This document shows, one piece after another, positions 47,801 to 53,944 of a stretch of DNA of 64,000 nt. How positions within the stretch are numbered: the stretch's first letter is position 1; every line of letters starts with the position of its first letter. The position numbers and the translations under genes are program-made. The notes below the pieces were generated by a model, which was not told the DNA's origin, searched no databases, and was given only the letters and a program-made list of their open reading frames with translations. Origin of the DNA: Fibrella aquatilis (lineage in GTDB: Bacteria > Bacteroidota > Bacteroidia > Cytophagales > Spirosomataceae); the NCBI RefSeq assembly GCF_017353255.1, contig NZ_JAFMYU010000009.1:152651-216650 (forward strand). Direction: 5' to 3'.

Positions 47801-48816
47801 AATACGTTTACCTCGACGAGCCGCGCAACGGGGCCAACGGATACGTGGAGTACAGCTTCGATGCCAGCGCGGGCGACCTTACCGCAGGCAGCAACACCGG
47901 TCCCATTCAGAGCCGCATCGCCCGGCAGAACTGGGCGAATTTTAACGAGACCGATGATTACTCGTTTGCCGCCAATGGCGCGTACACGGCCAACCGCCGT
48001 ATCACCGTTTACCGCAACGGCGAGCTAATATGGGGCAGTGAACCCACGCTTGCCGCCCCGCTGACGAGCCTGAAGGTGTGGCATGAAAACAAAAACGGCA
48101 ATACCAGCAGCAATGCCATCAGTACGTACCTGAAGCTGAGTAACGAGGGCAACCTGCCCGTGGCCTACAAAGACTTGCTGGTGCGCTATTGGTTTACAGC
48201 AGACGGCACCCAGCCCCTCACGTTCGCACTCGACTACGCCGAACTGGGCAATGGTAAAGTGAAAGGGTGGGTGAAAAAGCTGAATCCCGTGCGCAACGGA
48301 GCCGACACATACCTCGAACTGAGCTTCGACGAGTCGCTGGGTAGCCTTTACCCGCTCAGCAACACGGGCAACGTACAGTGCCGGCTTTACAAATCGGACT
48401 GGTCGGCTTTCAGCGAAACGAACGATTATTCGTATAAAGCCGCCGGGGCGATGGGCGAAAACGCGAAGATCACCATCTACCGCCGGGTGGCCAACGGCGA
48501 ACCGCAGCTTATCTACGGCACCGAACCCCCGTCGGGCGGACGCATAGCCGCCGAGCCGGAGGTGCCCTTTACGGTCATGCTGCTGGGCAACCCTGTACGG
48601 CAGTCGGCGGAGCTGGAGGTGCGCGGGGCCGCTGGCAACCCGCTTATCTTGACACTGACGGACGTGCAGGGTCGGCAGGTAGGCATTCATCGGGTAGAGG
48701 TTGCCGGGGTGGTCGAGCGTATGAGCGTTCCCATCGACGGCCACGGACCCGGTCTGCTACTACTCCGGGTCACGACACCTACCCAAACGCAGACCGTTAA
48801 ACTGCTGAACGAGTAG
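41893..48816 (+). CDS. Giant (2307 aa) modular GH5 enzyme with CBM3-like modules, T9SS cargo
   Basis: Signal peptide to about residue 37 (FNAFAQG). Order: an N-terminal beta domain; two chitobiase C-terminal-like repeats (about 175-350, RYTTNGSDPTAS); a second copy of the N-terminal domain and a third such repeat (about 350-590); GH5 domain (about 595-965) with acid/base E748 (IQNEPGY) and nucleophile E872 (VIVTEGMP); CBM6-like; fibronectin III and HGEMMVS-type sandwiches twice; three HYR-like repeats; two CBM3-like modules (about 1900-2215); a C-terminal type IX-like sorting domain. It is a tandem paralogue of the preceding GH5 protein and should work on cellulose- or mannan-rich walls. Domain edges are by eye. 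Confidence 0.9.
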   Translation: MAKFLFNKLNANKPSGQCWQMGLFLLLLISQFNAFAQGDIWGGKYRVKVGNGDVASYEWYYDEDKTMTIPATTPSIIIRVGADVRGTTASVVLNYVAYPAGARPASPTYTSLTLTTSGDINYLEPSNTVGVNLNELVNGQPGNYLFEGYLTYSYTNGTVRRFPGAGKFWKLAFGLGEPIATPTFAPGGGSYSSSQTVTLSTTTAGATLRYTTNGSDPTASSTEYTDPIALPQGATTSITTIKVKGFKVGNLDSPIASATYTIIGTNAVAPVSFSPVTATKFAYAQPITLTTTTADATIRYTTNGSDPTATSTAYTGPFQVIGSTTVKAKAFKAGADDSPITSAVYTRSDPGLWGAKVRVNGTNYEWYYGTETIAGPTAALGGTPMRFGVEGHGASDVPSAGFNDGKYYYRVYATGSTPPATFTSANLTLNDPNLLLGNRVIFLDFSTSGLTLQGLAGNVPGAYTLEGYYTYEQYERLNGTGALTPPSKYTARFPGGTGVQKFTFTVAPAPPTFAPLTAAVYDDPISVTLTTSVAGAVIRYTTDGTDPTASSSQYTGPFTIATTTTLKAASFGGGVPNSPIATGTYTIAAYDPNVYPRFVIDGTVIKKKTSASDPGTLFKIRGININGSNWNWDFDNEVTDPAMPAKVADVWGFNAVRINLFINSYQSYKRKWDANDEAKLTTLIQRYTAKGVVCMIEVHDNTGGFPASSGVSDPTQSGVTQPELNEWWRQKARQYRNNPYVWFNIQNEPGYTGGIDYAGNASLRNSWKALHQGAIEAIRSTQAENIIVADVINYASEAVGYGTVADDEKHRTNVVTPAMSCVMTDGTEVLSYDTKRNTIFAIHPYTGWDTPGKFKNYMDMVTGAGYPVIVTEGMPAFRYDNGVGWRAGWSSRAEWDIFKYYRETGHAQSSGWMMWHWNGSGGQKLAYTGGGKTVNSNDFNTRPTNLNREGGWVWDQIHNPSSLVDFLPISNAGTTRLRLEDARQWKDAYEQALDANLNQLSTGLADRYSGGTEGLAWNEWDVNVQTAGVYKIDLRGFNKSGTDALFQIRAFDYTLLGQVTIPANTNAVGTFTSSAMTLPAGNQIIRLVRVPAVDAQYTYLDIKLGVPDTTPPSTPANLREFTRTSNGAVMQWGASTDNEGIGSYEVFRDGTSVGKTGKTYFTVGGLTQNTAYTFTVKAIDYSGNTSGASAGLALTTDPVQVITNIDDKTEGTDLNQVSYNAKDADGAARNGWVRNNDAANFGGTETYTTQANATVTIRFTGTQALVYGTKKSGHGEMMVSVDGGAEYFIPASFYTSGADTRQAFVFATPKFSNGPHTLVLRNLGQYVSFDYVAALSGAVDNTPPTAPAALRVFYTTEKKVMLQWNASTDAVGVKEYEVFNGGTSLGKTTKLYAEYAWAGTSGETGTFTVKAMDLAGNVSDASAVLTVVQPAAPTEPLSIDDKTEGAGLNQVLYSAKDPNATATNGWVRYDDVANFGGSETYTTQNNATITIRFNGTQARVFGTKKTGHGEMTASLDGGAAYAIPVNFKTAGADQRATFIWATPDLPAGEHTLVLKNGGQYVAFDQLVVVGAPDQTPPVVRAKNVTVQLNGQGQAVVTADQVDNGSTDNRAITGKSLSKTSFDCTNKGANAVLLTVTDAAGNSATATATITVQDNIAPTAVAKNVTVQLNSQGQATISAETINNGSSDNCAGTLTYSLNKTAFDCSTKGDNAVILTVTDASGNTATAAATVTVEDKIAPMAVAKNLIVQLNTQGLASIVAIDLNNGSSDNCAGTLSYSLSKSSFDCSNVGQNTVTLTVSDAVGNLATATAIITIVNTVPRPAIAAQPASLSIYQNTGTISLTVTNCPGTVEWQGGSGSGDGNRLLTLPATAVAGVYSYTAVCVQNGCRSDGLPVSLTVVAPYINVLHQDGDNGQTTNNTLRPNLQLTNTGNTAVPLAQLTVRYWFTAENYTPPITIWIDWAQIGSNRVKTKYVYLDEPRNGANGYVEYSFDASAGDLTAGSNTGPIQSRIARQNWANFNETDDYSFAANGAYTANRRITVYRNGELIWGSEPTLAAPLTSLKVWHENKNGNTSSNAISTYLKLSNEGNLPVAYKDLLVRYWFTADGTQPLTFALDYAELGNGKVKGWVKKLNPVRNGADTYLELSFDESLGSLYPLSNTGNVQCRLYKSDWSAFSETNDYSYKAAGAMGENAKITIYRRVANGEPQLIYGTEPPSGGRIAAEPEVPFTVMLLGNPVRQSAELEVRGAAGNPLILTLTDVQGRQVGIHRVEVAGVVERMSVPIDGHGPGLLLLRVTTPTQTQTVKLLNE
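46621..47340 (+). repeat. Three HYR-like protein repeats within the giant GH5 gene
   Basis: About 80-residue units start with AKNVTVQLN, AKNVTVQLN and AKNLIVQLN and each ends with a VTDAAGN-type segment. Units two and three keep the DNCAGT cysteine that is lost in unit one (DNRAIT). Such units usually serve as stiff spacers between catalytic and binding parts. Confidence 0.8.
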
Positions 48817-48849
48817 GCCACGGGCAACACGAGCCAGGTCACTATCATC

Positions 48850-48880
48850 GGGTCAGTTCTGGCGAACTGGCCCATTTTTT
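48850..48880 (+). terminator. Intrinsic terminator after the giant GH5 gene
   Basis: A 10-bp stem (GGGTCAGTTC/GAACTGGCCC with one G-U pair, TGGC loop) is followed by A and six T's, 33 bp after the stop codon. This is a classical factor-independent terminator. Confidence 0.8.
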
Positions 48881-48953
48881 ATCAGCAACAAAGCCATTCG
48901 CTTGGCCACTAGCTGGCCAGCGGCCATACCAATTCAAAAACGTATCCCCAAAA

Positions 48954-49955
48954 ATGAGCCAACGACTTACGCTGACCGCGCTGCTAACATTTGCTGTCGT
49001 AGTGACCTTATATGCGCAACCAACCGCCCGGGTGCCGTATTACGGTGCCCGTCTCGAACCCCGACAGGCCGTGCTGCACGGCGCGGGTCAGGCCGAAGTG
49101 GTTGCCGTTGCCGAATACACAAAATCGTTGTCGGCGGCTACCCGGCCTATTCTGTTCATGGATTATGCCGGTTTAAACAGCCCCAAAATTGGCAATCAAC
49201 TCCGGTCTATTTTAACGAAATGCCGCCAGTTTTCCTGGTTCGTCATTCCGCAGATTGGCCTGAGCATGACTACCGACGGGCAACCCGACAAACATTACGA
49301 AGGAGAGGTTGCTGCAGGCCGTTACGATGCCCTGATCGACACGCTGGTACAGACGCTGAAGAGGTACGACCGACCAATTTACCTGCGCATCGGCTACGAG
49401 TTCAACGGGCATTGGAACGGCTATCAGCCTGCCACATATCAACAGGCCTTCCGGCATATTTACGACCGGCTCCGGGCAGCAAATGCCAACAACGTGGCCA
49501 CAGTCTGGTGCTACGGCCCCGACAGTGAGACAGACACCTACGCGGCGTTCTACCCCGGCGATGATGTTGTGGACTGGTGGGGCATTGATCTATTTAAGCC
49601 TGCCTCTTTCACATACCCATCCACTATCCAGTTTCTGGCCGATGCCCGCCAACATCGTAAGCCAGTAATGATCGGCGAATCGACGCCTAAATTCGTGGGG
49701 GTATCCAATGGTAAACGATCTTGGGAAACGTGGTTTCGGCCCTACTTTGCCCTGGTCCAGGCGAATCCCCACATCAAAGCGTTTTGTTACATCAACTGGA
49801 ACTGGGCACGGTTTGACTATTGGAAAGACTGGGGTGATGCCCGTGTCGGCCAGAACGCTTACATCAACCAACACTACCAGCGGGCTATTCGCTACAAGCG
49901 GATAGCTCACGGCGCGGACCGTCAGACCACTGAGGCCCTGCTAAGTGGTAAATAG
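48954..49955 (+). CDS. GH26 family glycoside hydrolase (beta-mannanase-like), secreted
   Basis: A 333 aa enzyme with a signal peptide (cleavage near LYAQP, residue 21). The fold and motifs are those of GH26: acid/base E149 in IYLRIGYEFNGHW and nucleophile E242 in PVMIGESTPKF. GH26 members cut beta-1,4-mannan or, less often, beta-1,3/1,4-glucan or beta-1,3-xylan. Its place after two GH5 enzymes and next to a SusC/SusD system supports mannan as a substrate of the locus. The start is the ATG that opens the signal peptide; an upstream open frame is not conserved in character. Confidence 0.85.
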   Translation: MSQRLTLTALLTFAVVVTLYAQPTARVPYYGARLEPRQAVLHGAGQAEVVAVAEYTKSLSAATRPILFMDYAGLNSPKIGNQLRSILTKCRQFSWFVIPQIGLSMTTDGQPDKHYEGEVAAGRYDALIDTLVQTLKRYDRPIYLRIGYEFNGHWNGYQPATYQQAFRHIYDRLRAANANNVATVWCYGPDSETDTYAAFYPGDDVVDWWGIDLFKPASFTYPSTIQFLADARQHRKPVMIGESTPKFVGVSNGKRSWETWFRPYFALVQANPHIKAFCYINWNWARFDYWKDWGDARVGQNAYINQHYQRAIRYKRIAHGADRQTTEALLSGK

Positions 49956-50363
49956 TGTACTTAAATTCATAGAAAATAGCGCTGAAACAAGTTTTTTCTT
50001 CACCTCATATTCATCACACTCCTTGACACACTGTAGTGAGCAGTCTCTTGACGCTGACATATCTGGGACTAATAAGCAATAATTTGCGTGCTTTGGCCAA
50101 ATGGAGTTATGTGGTTTTCTTCCGTAGCTTCACCTATCTAAGCACTGTCAAAAACATCCTGTTCCCTATCAGCTACTTCGTCGGTACAGAGGCAGCTTGT
50201 CGAAGTGCAGCTGTGAGTATCCAAAGCTTTAATAGCTTGAAAAGTTGTTAGGATTACAAATAATCAGCTTGTAGCTTGTACCGAAACAATCACTCCATTT
50301 TTTCAGGACAAGTCACCTCGATTTGCAAAGTCGACAAGCCGGGATGGCGGATGAAGGGAACCG
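49956..50363. other. Intergenic region marking the boundary to the AT-rich island
   Basis: No recognisable gene. A 71-codon open frame at 50036-50251 resembles nothing I know. Base composition shifts from GC-rich to AT-rich in this stretch. No tRNA, integrase or direct repeat that would mark an attachment site was seen by eye. Confidence 0.5.
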
Positions 50364-51758
50364 TTATAATACCCAGTCAGGATAAAATTTCAAGGAGAAG
50401 TTAACCTTACGAATGAGAGCCTGGATTTTATCGGCTGGCATTTCCAGCAGATCCGAGATTGCATTGATTTCCGGGCTAATCGATTCAGAGTGGGCTAGCT
50501 GATTTACGCGCTGAACGGATTTATCCAGTTCAGTAAAAAACAACCGGATATCGGCGTTTTTTTTAAAGATATCAAGTTTGTCATTCTTAATCAGACACTC
50601 GTAATTGAGCTGAATCAGGGAGTCATCGGAATAAAGAAATCGATTGACATTAAACAGTAGACAGAAAGTATTGGCGTGATCCTGTTCATATTGCTGTTTG
50701 ATCTTAGAAATAAAAGGTTCCCAGCCAATGTAAACTGTGTAAGTATTCCCCGTAAATTTTTCATTAAACGCTTTGACCACCTGTTTCAAAATAATGGCCG
50801 ACGGTAGAGTGAGCATGGCGAAGGCTTCCCCAATCCTACTGATATACTGAGTGACGTTGCTGGCACTCCCTTGGTTTGAGCCAGAGATTGTTTTCATGAT
50901 ATTGGACATTATAAAGACGTTGTCTTCAACTTTGTCACTTTTTATCTCAACTCGCTGATTTCCTTCTAATTTGTATTTGGCGATGACATCGTTGATAATA
51001 AACTCCGATATACTATCTTTCTGATAATAGAAGATGCTGTTCTTCACAAAATCGAACCACTGTTCCTTTTCTAAACGGTGATAGTGTAGAAAATCCGATT
51101 TCGCCAGTTTTCGCCGACTTTCAAGGTCTTGACCTGGTTCCACCACCCAGCCCTTATCTCGTGGATTATTTGCGAAAACAATGGCGTACAAGCCTCCTTT
51201 GATGGTATCACAGATCGTAGCAATAGGAATAGTACCTTGTGCCCTCGTTGTAATCGAGGGAATAAAGACCAAGTCAAATAACTGCGAATTGATGCCAAAC
51301 TGAAGATCCTTGTGAGTGACTAACTCAAAGGATGCTTCCGGCTCGTTTCCCTCTTCAAAGAGCTCCTTACCAGTTACAGATACAATTGCACCCTGTTCAT
51401 CCGATTCCAAATCCACAAAATTCAACCGCCGACTGGTCTCTTGGGAATGATTAATTTCGTGGGAATACGCGAATTTGATTGGGATGCTGGGTTTATTGAT
51501 AAGCATGCTAAGGAGTGGGATAGACCAAACTGTTGGGCTAAACCCTATTTTAAGCCCCGTATCCGTACTTTTCAATTCAGCAAGTGAGGTGTCCAGAACA
51601 GAACCAATTTGCTTTAGAATATCATCACTGACGGAATCCGCTTTTCCTTTCTCAATCTGATTCAGATAAGGCAGGCTCACTTGCGCCTTAAGTGCCAATA
51701 CTGTCTGGGACAAGCCCTGTGTCTTTCTCAGGAATCGAATTTTTTCTCCAATGTTCAT
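50364..51758 (-). CDS. XRE-type HTH regulator with large C-terminal putative ligand-binding domain
   Basis: A 464 aa protein. Residues 4-60 are a Cro/C1-type helix-turn-helix (GEKIRFLRKTQGLSQTVLALKAQVSLPYLNQIEKG). Residues about 68-330 have the look of a periplasmic-binding-protein-type ligand domain (GLKIGFSPTVWSIPLLSMLI, DLVFIPSITTRA, GGLYAIVFANNP), here inside the cytoplasm; this fold call is from pattern and is moderate. The C-terminal 130 residues are helical and unassigned. It is divergent from the GTPase/motor operon, with two palindromes in the shared promoter region, so it most likely represses or activates that operon in response to a small molecule or peptide. Confidence 0.8.
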   Translation of the reverse strand: MNIGEKIRFLRKTQGLSQTVLALKAQVSLPYLNQIEKGKADSVSDDILKQIGSVLDTSLAELKSTDTGLKIGFSPTVWSIPLLSMLINKPSIPIKFAYSHEINHSQETSRRLNFVDLESDEQGAIVSVTGKELFEEGNEPEASFELVTHKDLQFGINSQLFDLVFIPSITTRAQGTIPIATICDTIKGGLYAIVFANNPRDKGWVVEPGQDLESRRKLAKSDFLHYHRLEKEQWFDFVKNSIFYYQKDSISEFIINDVIAKYKLEGNQRVEIKSDKVEDNVFIMSNIMKTISGSNQGSASNVTQYISRIGEAFAMLTLPSAIILKQVVKAFNEKFTGNTYTVYIGWEPFISKIKQQYEQDHANTFCLLFNVNRFLYSDDSLIQLNYECLIKNDKLDIFKKNADIRLFFTELDKSVQRVNQLAHSESISPEINAISDLLEMPADKIQALIRKVNFSLKFYPDWVL

Positions 51759-51780
51759 GTTTTGATTCGTTTATCTAACT

Positions 51781-51810
51781 AAAATAGTTTAAAAAAATTT
51801 AAACTATTTT
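51781..51810. promoter_or_regulatory. Perfect palindrome upstream of the XRE regulator (operator 1)
   Basis: AAAATAGTTTAAA (51781-51793) and TTTAAACTATTTT (51798-51810) are perfect 13-bp inverted repeats around a 4-base centre. The site begins 22 bp upstream of the regulator's start, so bound protein would block or modulate its promoter. Confidence 0.65.
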
Positions 51811-51827
51811 TTTTGAACCACTGTTTT

Positions 51828-51854
51828 TTGGACAGAATTAGTAATTTTGTCCAA
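51828..51854. promoter_or_regulatory. Second palindrome in the divergent promoter region (operator 2)
   Basis: TTGGACAGAATTA (51828-51840) and TAATTTTGTCCAA (51842-51854) form a 13-1-13 inverted repeat with one mismatch. Its right arm contains TAATTTTG, which matches the Bacteroidota -7 consensus TAnnTTTG, so the palindrome may overlap a promoter. Confidence 0.6.
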
Positions 51855-51946
51855 CAATACACAAAAATACGTTAATTTAGCTTATTTCTGTGTTTATCGG
51901 TCCAATTACTAGTCAGGTTATCAATAATTCTTTAAATAGTAATATT

Positions 51947-51978
51947 TTTTAATTAAAAATTGCTATTATTTAACTTTG
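51947..51978 (+). promoter_or_regulatory. Candidate promoter of the GTPase/motor operon
   Basis: TAACTTTG at 51971-51978 matches the Bacteroidota -7 box TAnnTTTG exactly. About 20 bp upstream there is only TTTT (51947-51950) in place of the TTTG -33 box. Transcription would begin shortly before the ATG at 52000. Confidence 0.42.
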
Positions 51979-51999
51979 TAACAAGACAACATCTGCCTG

Positions 52000-52635
52000 A
52001 TGACACGCCAGTTACTCATACCAATCGTAATGAAGACTTCACCTGGAGTCCTGAAAGGGGAAGGGGGTGATTCGTCAACTTCCAATCGCCCCGCACGCCG
52101 TCCCCCCCAGCTCACCCGAAACATTTGCCTGATCGGTCGGACTGGCAGCGGAAAATCCAGCACTGGAAATGCATTGCTCGGCTACAATTTTTTCATTTCA
52201 GGAGCCGAGAACGGCCTGACATCGGTCGCGGACTGGATTGACTACGAGGATGGGTATACCTTGACAGACACCCCAGGCCTACTAGACGAGATCGATTACG
52301 AGAGCTCCGTCATCAGGCACTTGTGGAAGAGCAGCATCATCGTATACGTCACCAGTGGTCAGCTATACCAGCCTGAGCTTGATTTCCTCGCTAAGATACA
52401 CGATCAGTATCTCAATGAGCATATCTTTTTATTATTCGTTAACCGACAGGATGAGAAGAAAAATATTCTGAATAGCAAGCAAATTAAAACCGAGCGGGAG
52501 GCCATTATTAATCAGCTTGCCAAATGGATTCCTGCCTCTAAAATTGCTTTCGGCAGCTCTGCACCGGTAAAATTCGGGAAGATACAACGCCCAGATATCA
52601 ACGAACTTAAATCACTTATTCACCAATTCATGTAG
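52000..52635 (+). CDS. GIMAP/AIG1-like small GTPase
   Basis: A 211 aa P-loop GTPase. The G1 site GRTGSGKSSTGNALLG (residues 46-61) is strikingly like that of the AIG1/GIMAP-Toc34 group (GKTGxGKSATGNSILG). G3 is DTPG at 90-93, and G4 appears as NRQD at 148-151, with Arg for Lys, as also happens in GIMAPs. The first 40 residues are a disordered Pro/Ser-rich leader; an ATG at 52030 is an alternative start. It is the first gene of the island operon and is separated by 5 bp from a second GTPase gene, so the two may act as a pair, one sensing and one effecting. Confidence 0.85.
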   Translation: MTRQLLIPIVMKTSPGVLKGEGGDSSTSNRPARRPPQLTRNICLIGRTGSGKSSTGNALLGYNFFISGAENGLTSVADWIDYEDGYTLTDTPGLLDEIDYESSVIRHLWKSSIIVYVTSGQLYQPELDFLAKIHDQYLNEHIFLLFVNRQDEKKNILNSKQIKTEREAIINQLAKWIPASKIAFGSSAPVKFGKIQRPDINELKSLIHQFM

Positions 52636-52640
52636 CACAA

Positions 52641-53873
52641 ATGGAGTATAATCAGATGAAGGACGAAATGGCACTTCTTCAGAAGGAACTGCAGGAGGGT
52701 TTGGATAAAATGCTTGCCGAAGTTGGCAACAAGCTGAATGCTAAAGAAAAAGCGGCTATTCAGCAGGAAGTCGATGAGATCATTGAACTGATCGAACGTC
52801 TGAAAACAGGACTGATCTGGATTGCGCTTTTCGGACGAACCTCGGTAGGTAAATCCGCTATCGCTAATTCCATAATTGGGGAAGACATACACCAAGTAGG
52901 TGTTGAACACGACCTAACCGATAGGGCAACCCCTTACCGCAAAGAGCCGTGGATGATTGTCGATGTGCCAGGCATTTTGGGTAAAAAGGTCAATGCCGAA
53001 ACTGCACTTGAAGAAGCGAGAAAGGCACACGGACACATATTTGTGGTAGAGGAGGAGCCGTTCGACTTGGAGATCGAGCTCTTTGACTTAATTAGCAACT
53101 ACATGCCAGACGCTCCTCGGGTTGTTTTTGTCAATAAGTTTGATCGGCTGCAGCACATGACCAAGCGCGACCGGGACATGGTCATTCAGCGCATCAAGGA
53201 GAAAATGCGGAAATACGTTAAGCGCGATGAGGACATTGTCTTCGGCAGTGCCCAGTTAAAGGACGATGAAACAGACGAAATGGTACGCCAGAAACTGCCC
53301 CAGCTTGAAGATAGGCTGTATGCTGATGCAGGTACCCTGGGGCAGATTGTTAACGTTCTTGACCCGGCGAAACGCGCTGCCGACCTTTCGCACGGCATTA
53401 ATAATAAGATCGTTGAAATCCGCAAAAAGGTCGCCCGACGAGTCATTCAGGCCTACGCTATCGGTGCTGTTGGTACCGGTTTTATTCCATTTGACAGCCT
53501 GATCGTTGCTCCCGCCATGTATGGCAGTTTAGCTTATGCATTAGTGAAGATTATGGGTGGGAAAGAACCGGTCGATTTTGACAAAAAGAGAATGGCGATT
53601 GACATTCTGAAGGCCTGTGCAACCTTCCTTGGAGCGGAATTTATTGCTGTAGCAGTAGCCGAAACCATTACCTCAGCACTTGGCCCAATCGGTTGGATGG
53701 TCGACTGGGCTGCATTGTCTTTTTACAAGTATAAGAGAACCCTAATTTTTGGGGAGGCTACGCTACTTTATATTGCAAACGGCTTCACGTTCGGAAACGA
53801 TGCCAGGACTGCAATTGAGAAAGCGAAACAGGAAGCGTCTCAGCATTATGCTTCTTTCAGCAAACGTAAATAA
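52641..53873 (+). CDS. Era/DUF697-like GTPase with C-terminal membrane-associated domain
   Basis: A 410 aa protein. Residues 1-50 are helical, likely coiled coil; the GTPase domain spans about 58-220 with G1 GRTSVGKSA, G3 DVPG and G4 NKFD. Residues about 265-380 hold hydrophobic segments of the DUF697 type (AIGAVGTGFIPFDSLIVAPAMYG, AEFIAVAVAETITSALGPIGW), suggesting membrane attachment. Related proteins occur as stress or envelope GTPases. It begins 5 bp after the GIMAP-like gene's stop. A terminator-like hairpin follows it at 53887-53926. Confidence 0.85.
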   Translation: MEYNQMKDEMALLQKELQEGLDKMLAEVGNKLNAKEKAAIQQEVDEIIELIERLKTGLIWIALFGRTSVGKSAIANSIIGEDIHQVGVEHDLTDRATPYRKEPWMIVDVPGILGKKVNAETALEEARKAHGHIFVVEEEPFDLEIELFDLISNYMPDAPRVVFVNKFDRLQHMTKRDRDMVIQRIKEKMRKYVKRDEDIVFGSAQLKDDETDEMVRQKLPQLEDRLYADAGTLGQIVNVLDPAKRAADLSHGINNKIVEIRKKVARRVIQAYAIGAVGTGFIPFDSLIVAPAMYGSLAYALVKIMGGKEPVDFDKKRMAIDILKACATFLGAEFIAVAVAETITSALGPIGWMVDWAALSFYKYKRTLIFGEATLLYIANGFTFGNDARTAIEKAKQEASQHYASFSKRK

Positions 53874-53886
53874 CCCTGGTTTATAA

Positions 53887-53926
53887 CGAACTGATTCGGG
53901 AGTATCACCCAGATCAGTTCGCTTTT
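53887..53926 (+). terminator. Intrinsic terminator or attenuator after the two GTPase genes
   Basis: A perfect 9-bp stem (CGAACTGAT at 53887-53895, ATCAGTTCG at 53913-53921) is followed by CTTTT. It lies 13 bp after the GTPase stop and 18 bp before the next start, so it may reduce readthrough from the GTPases into the rest of the operon. Confidence 0.6.
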
Positions 53927-53944
53927 CCAACTCTCTACCCATAT

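Noticed and set aside
50036..50251. 71-codon plus-strand frame in the gap before the XRE gene
   Set aside because: It has no family resemblance, no clear promoter or start context, and lies in a low-information boundary region.
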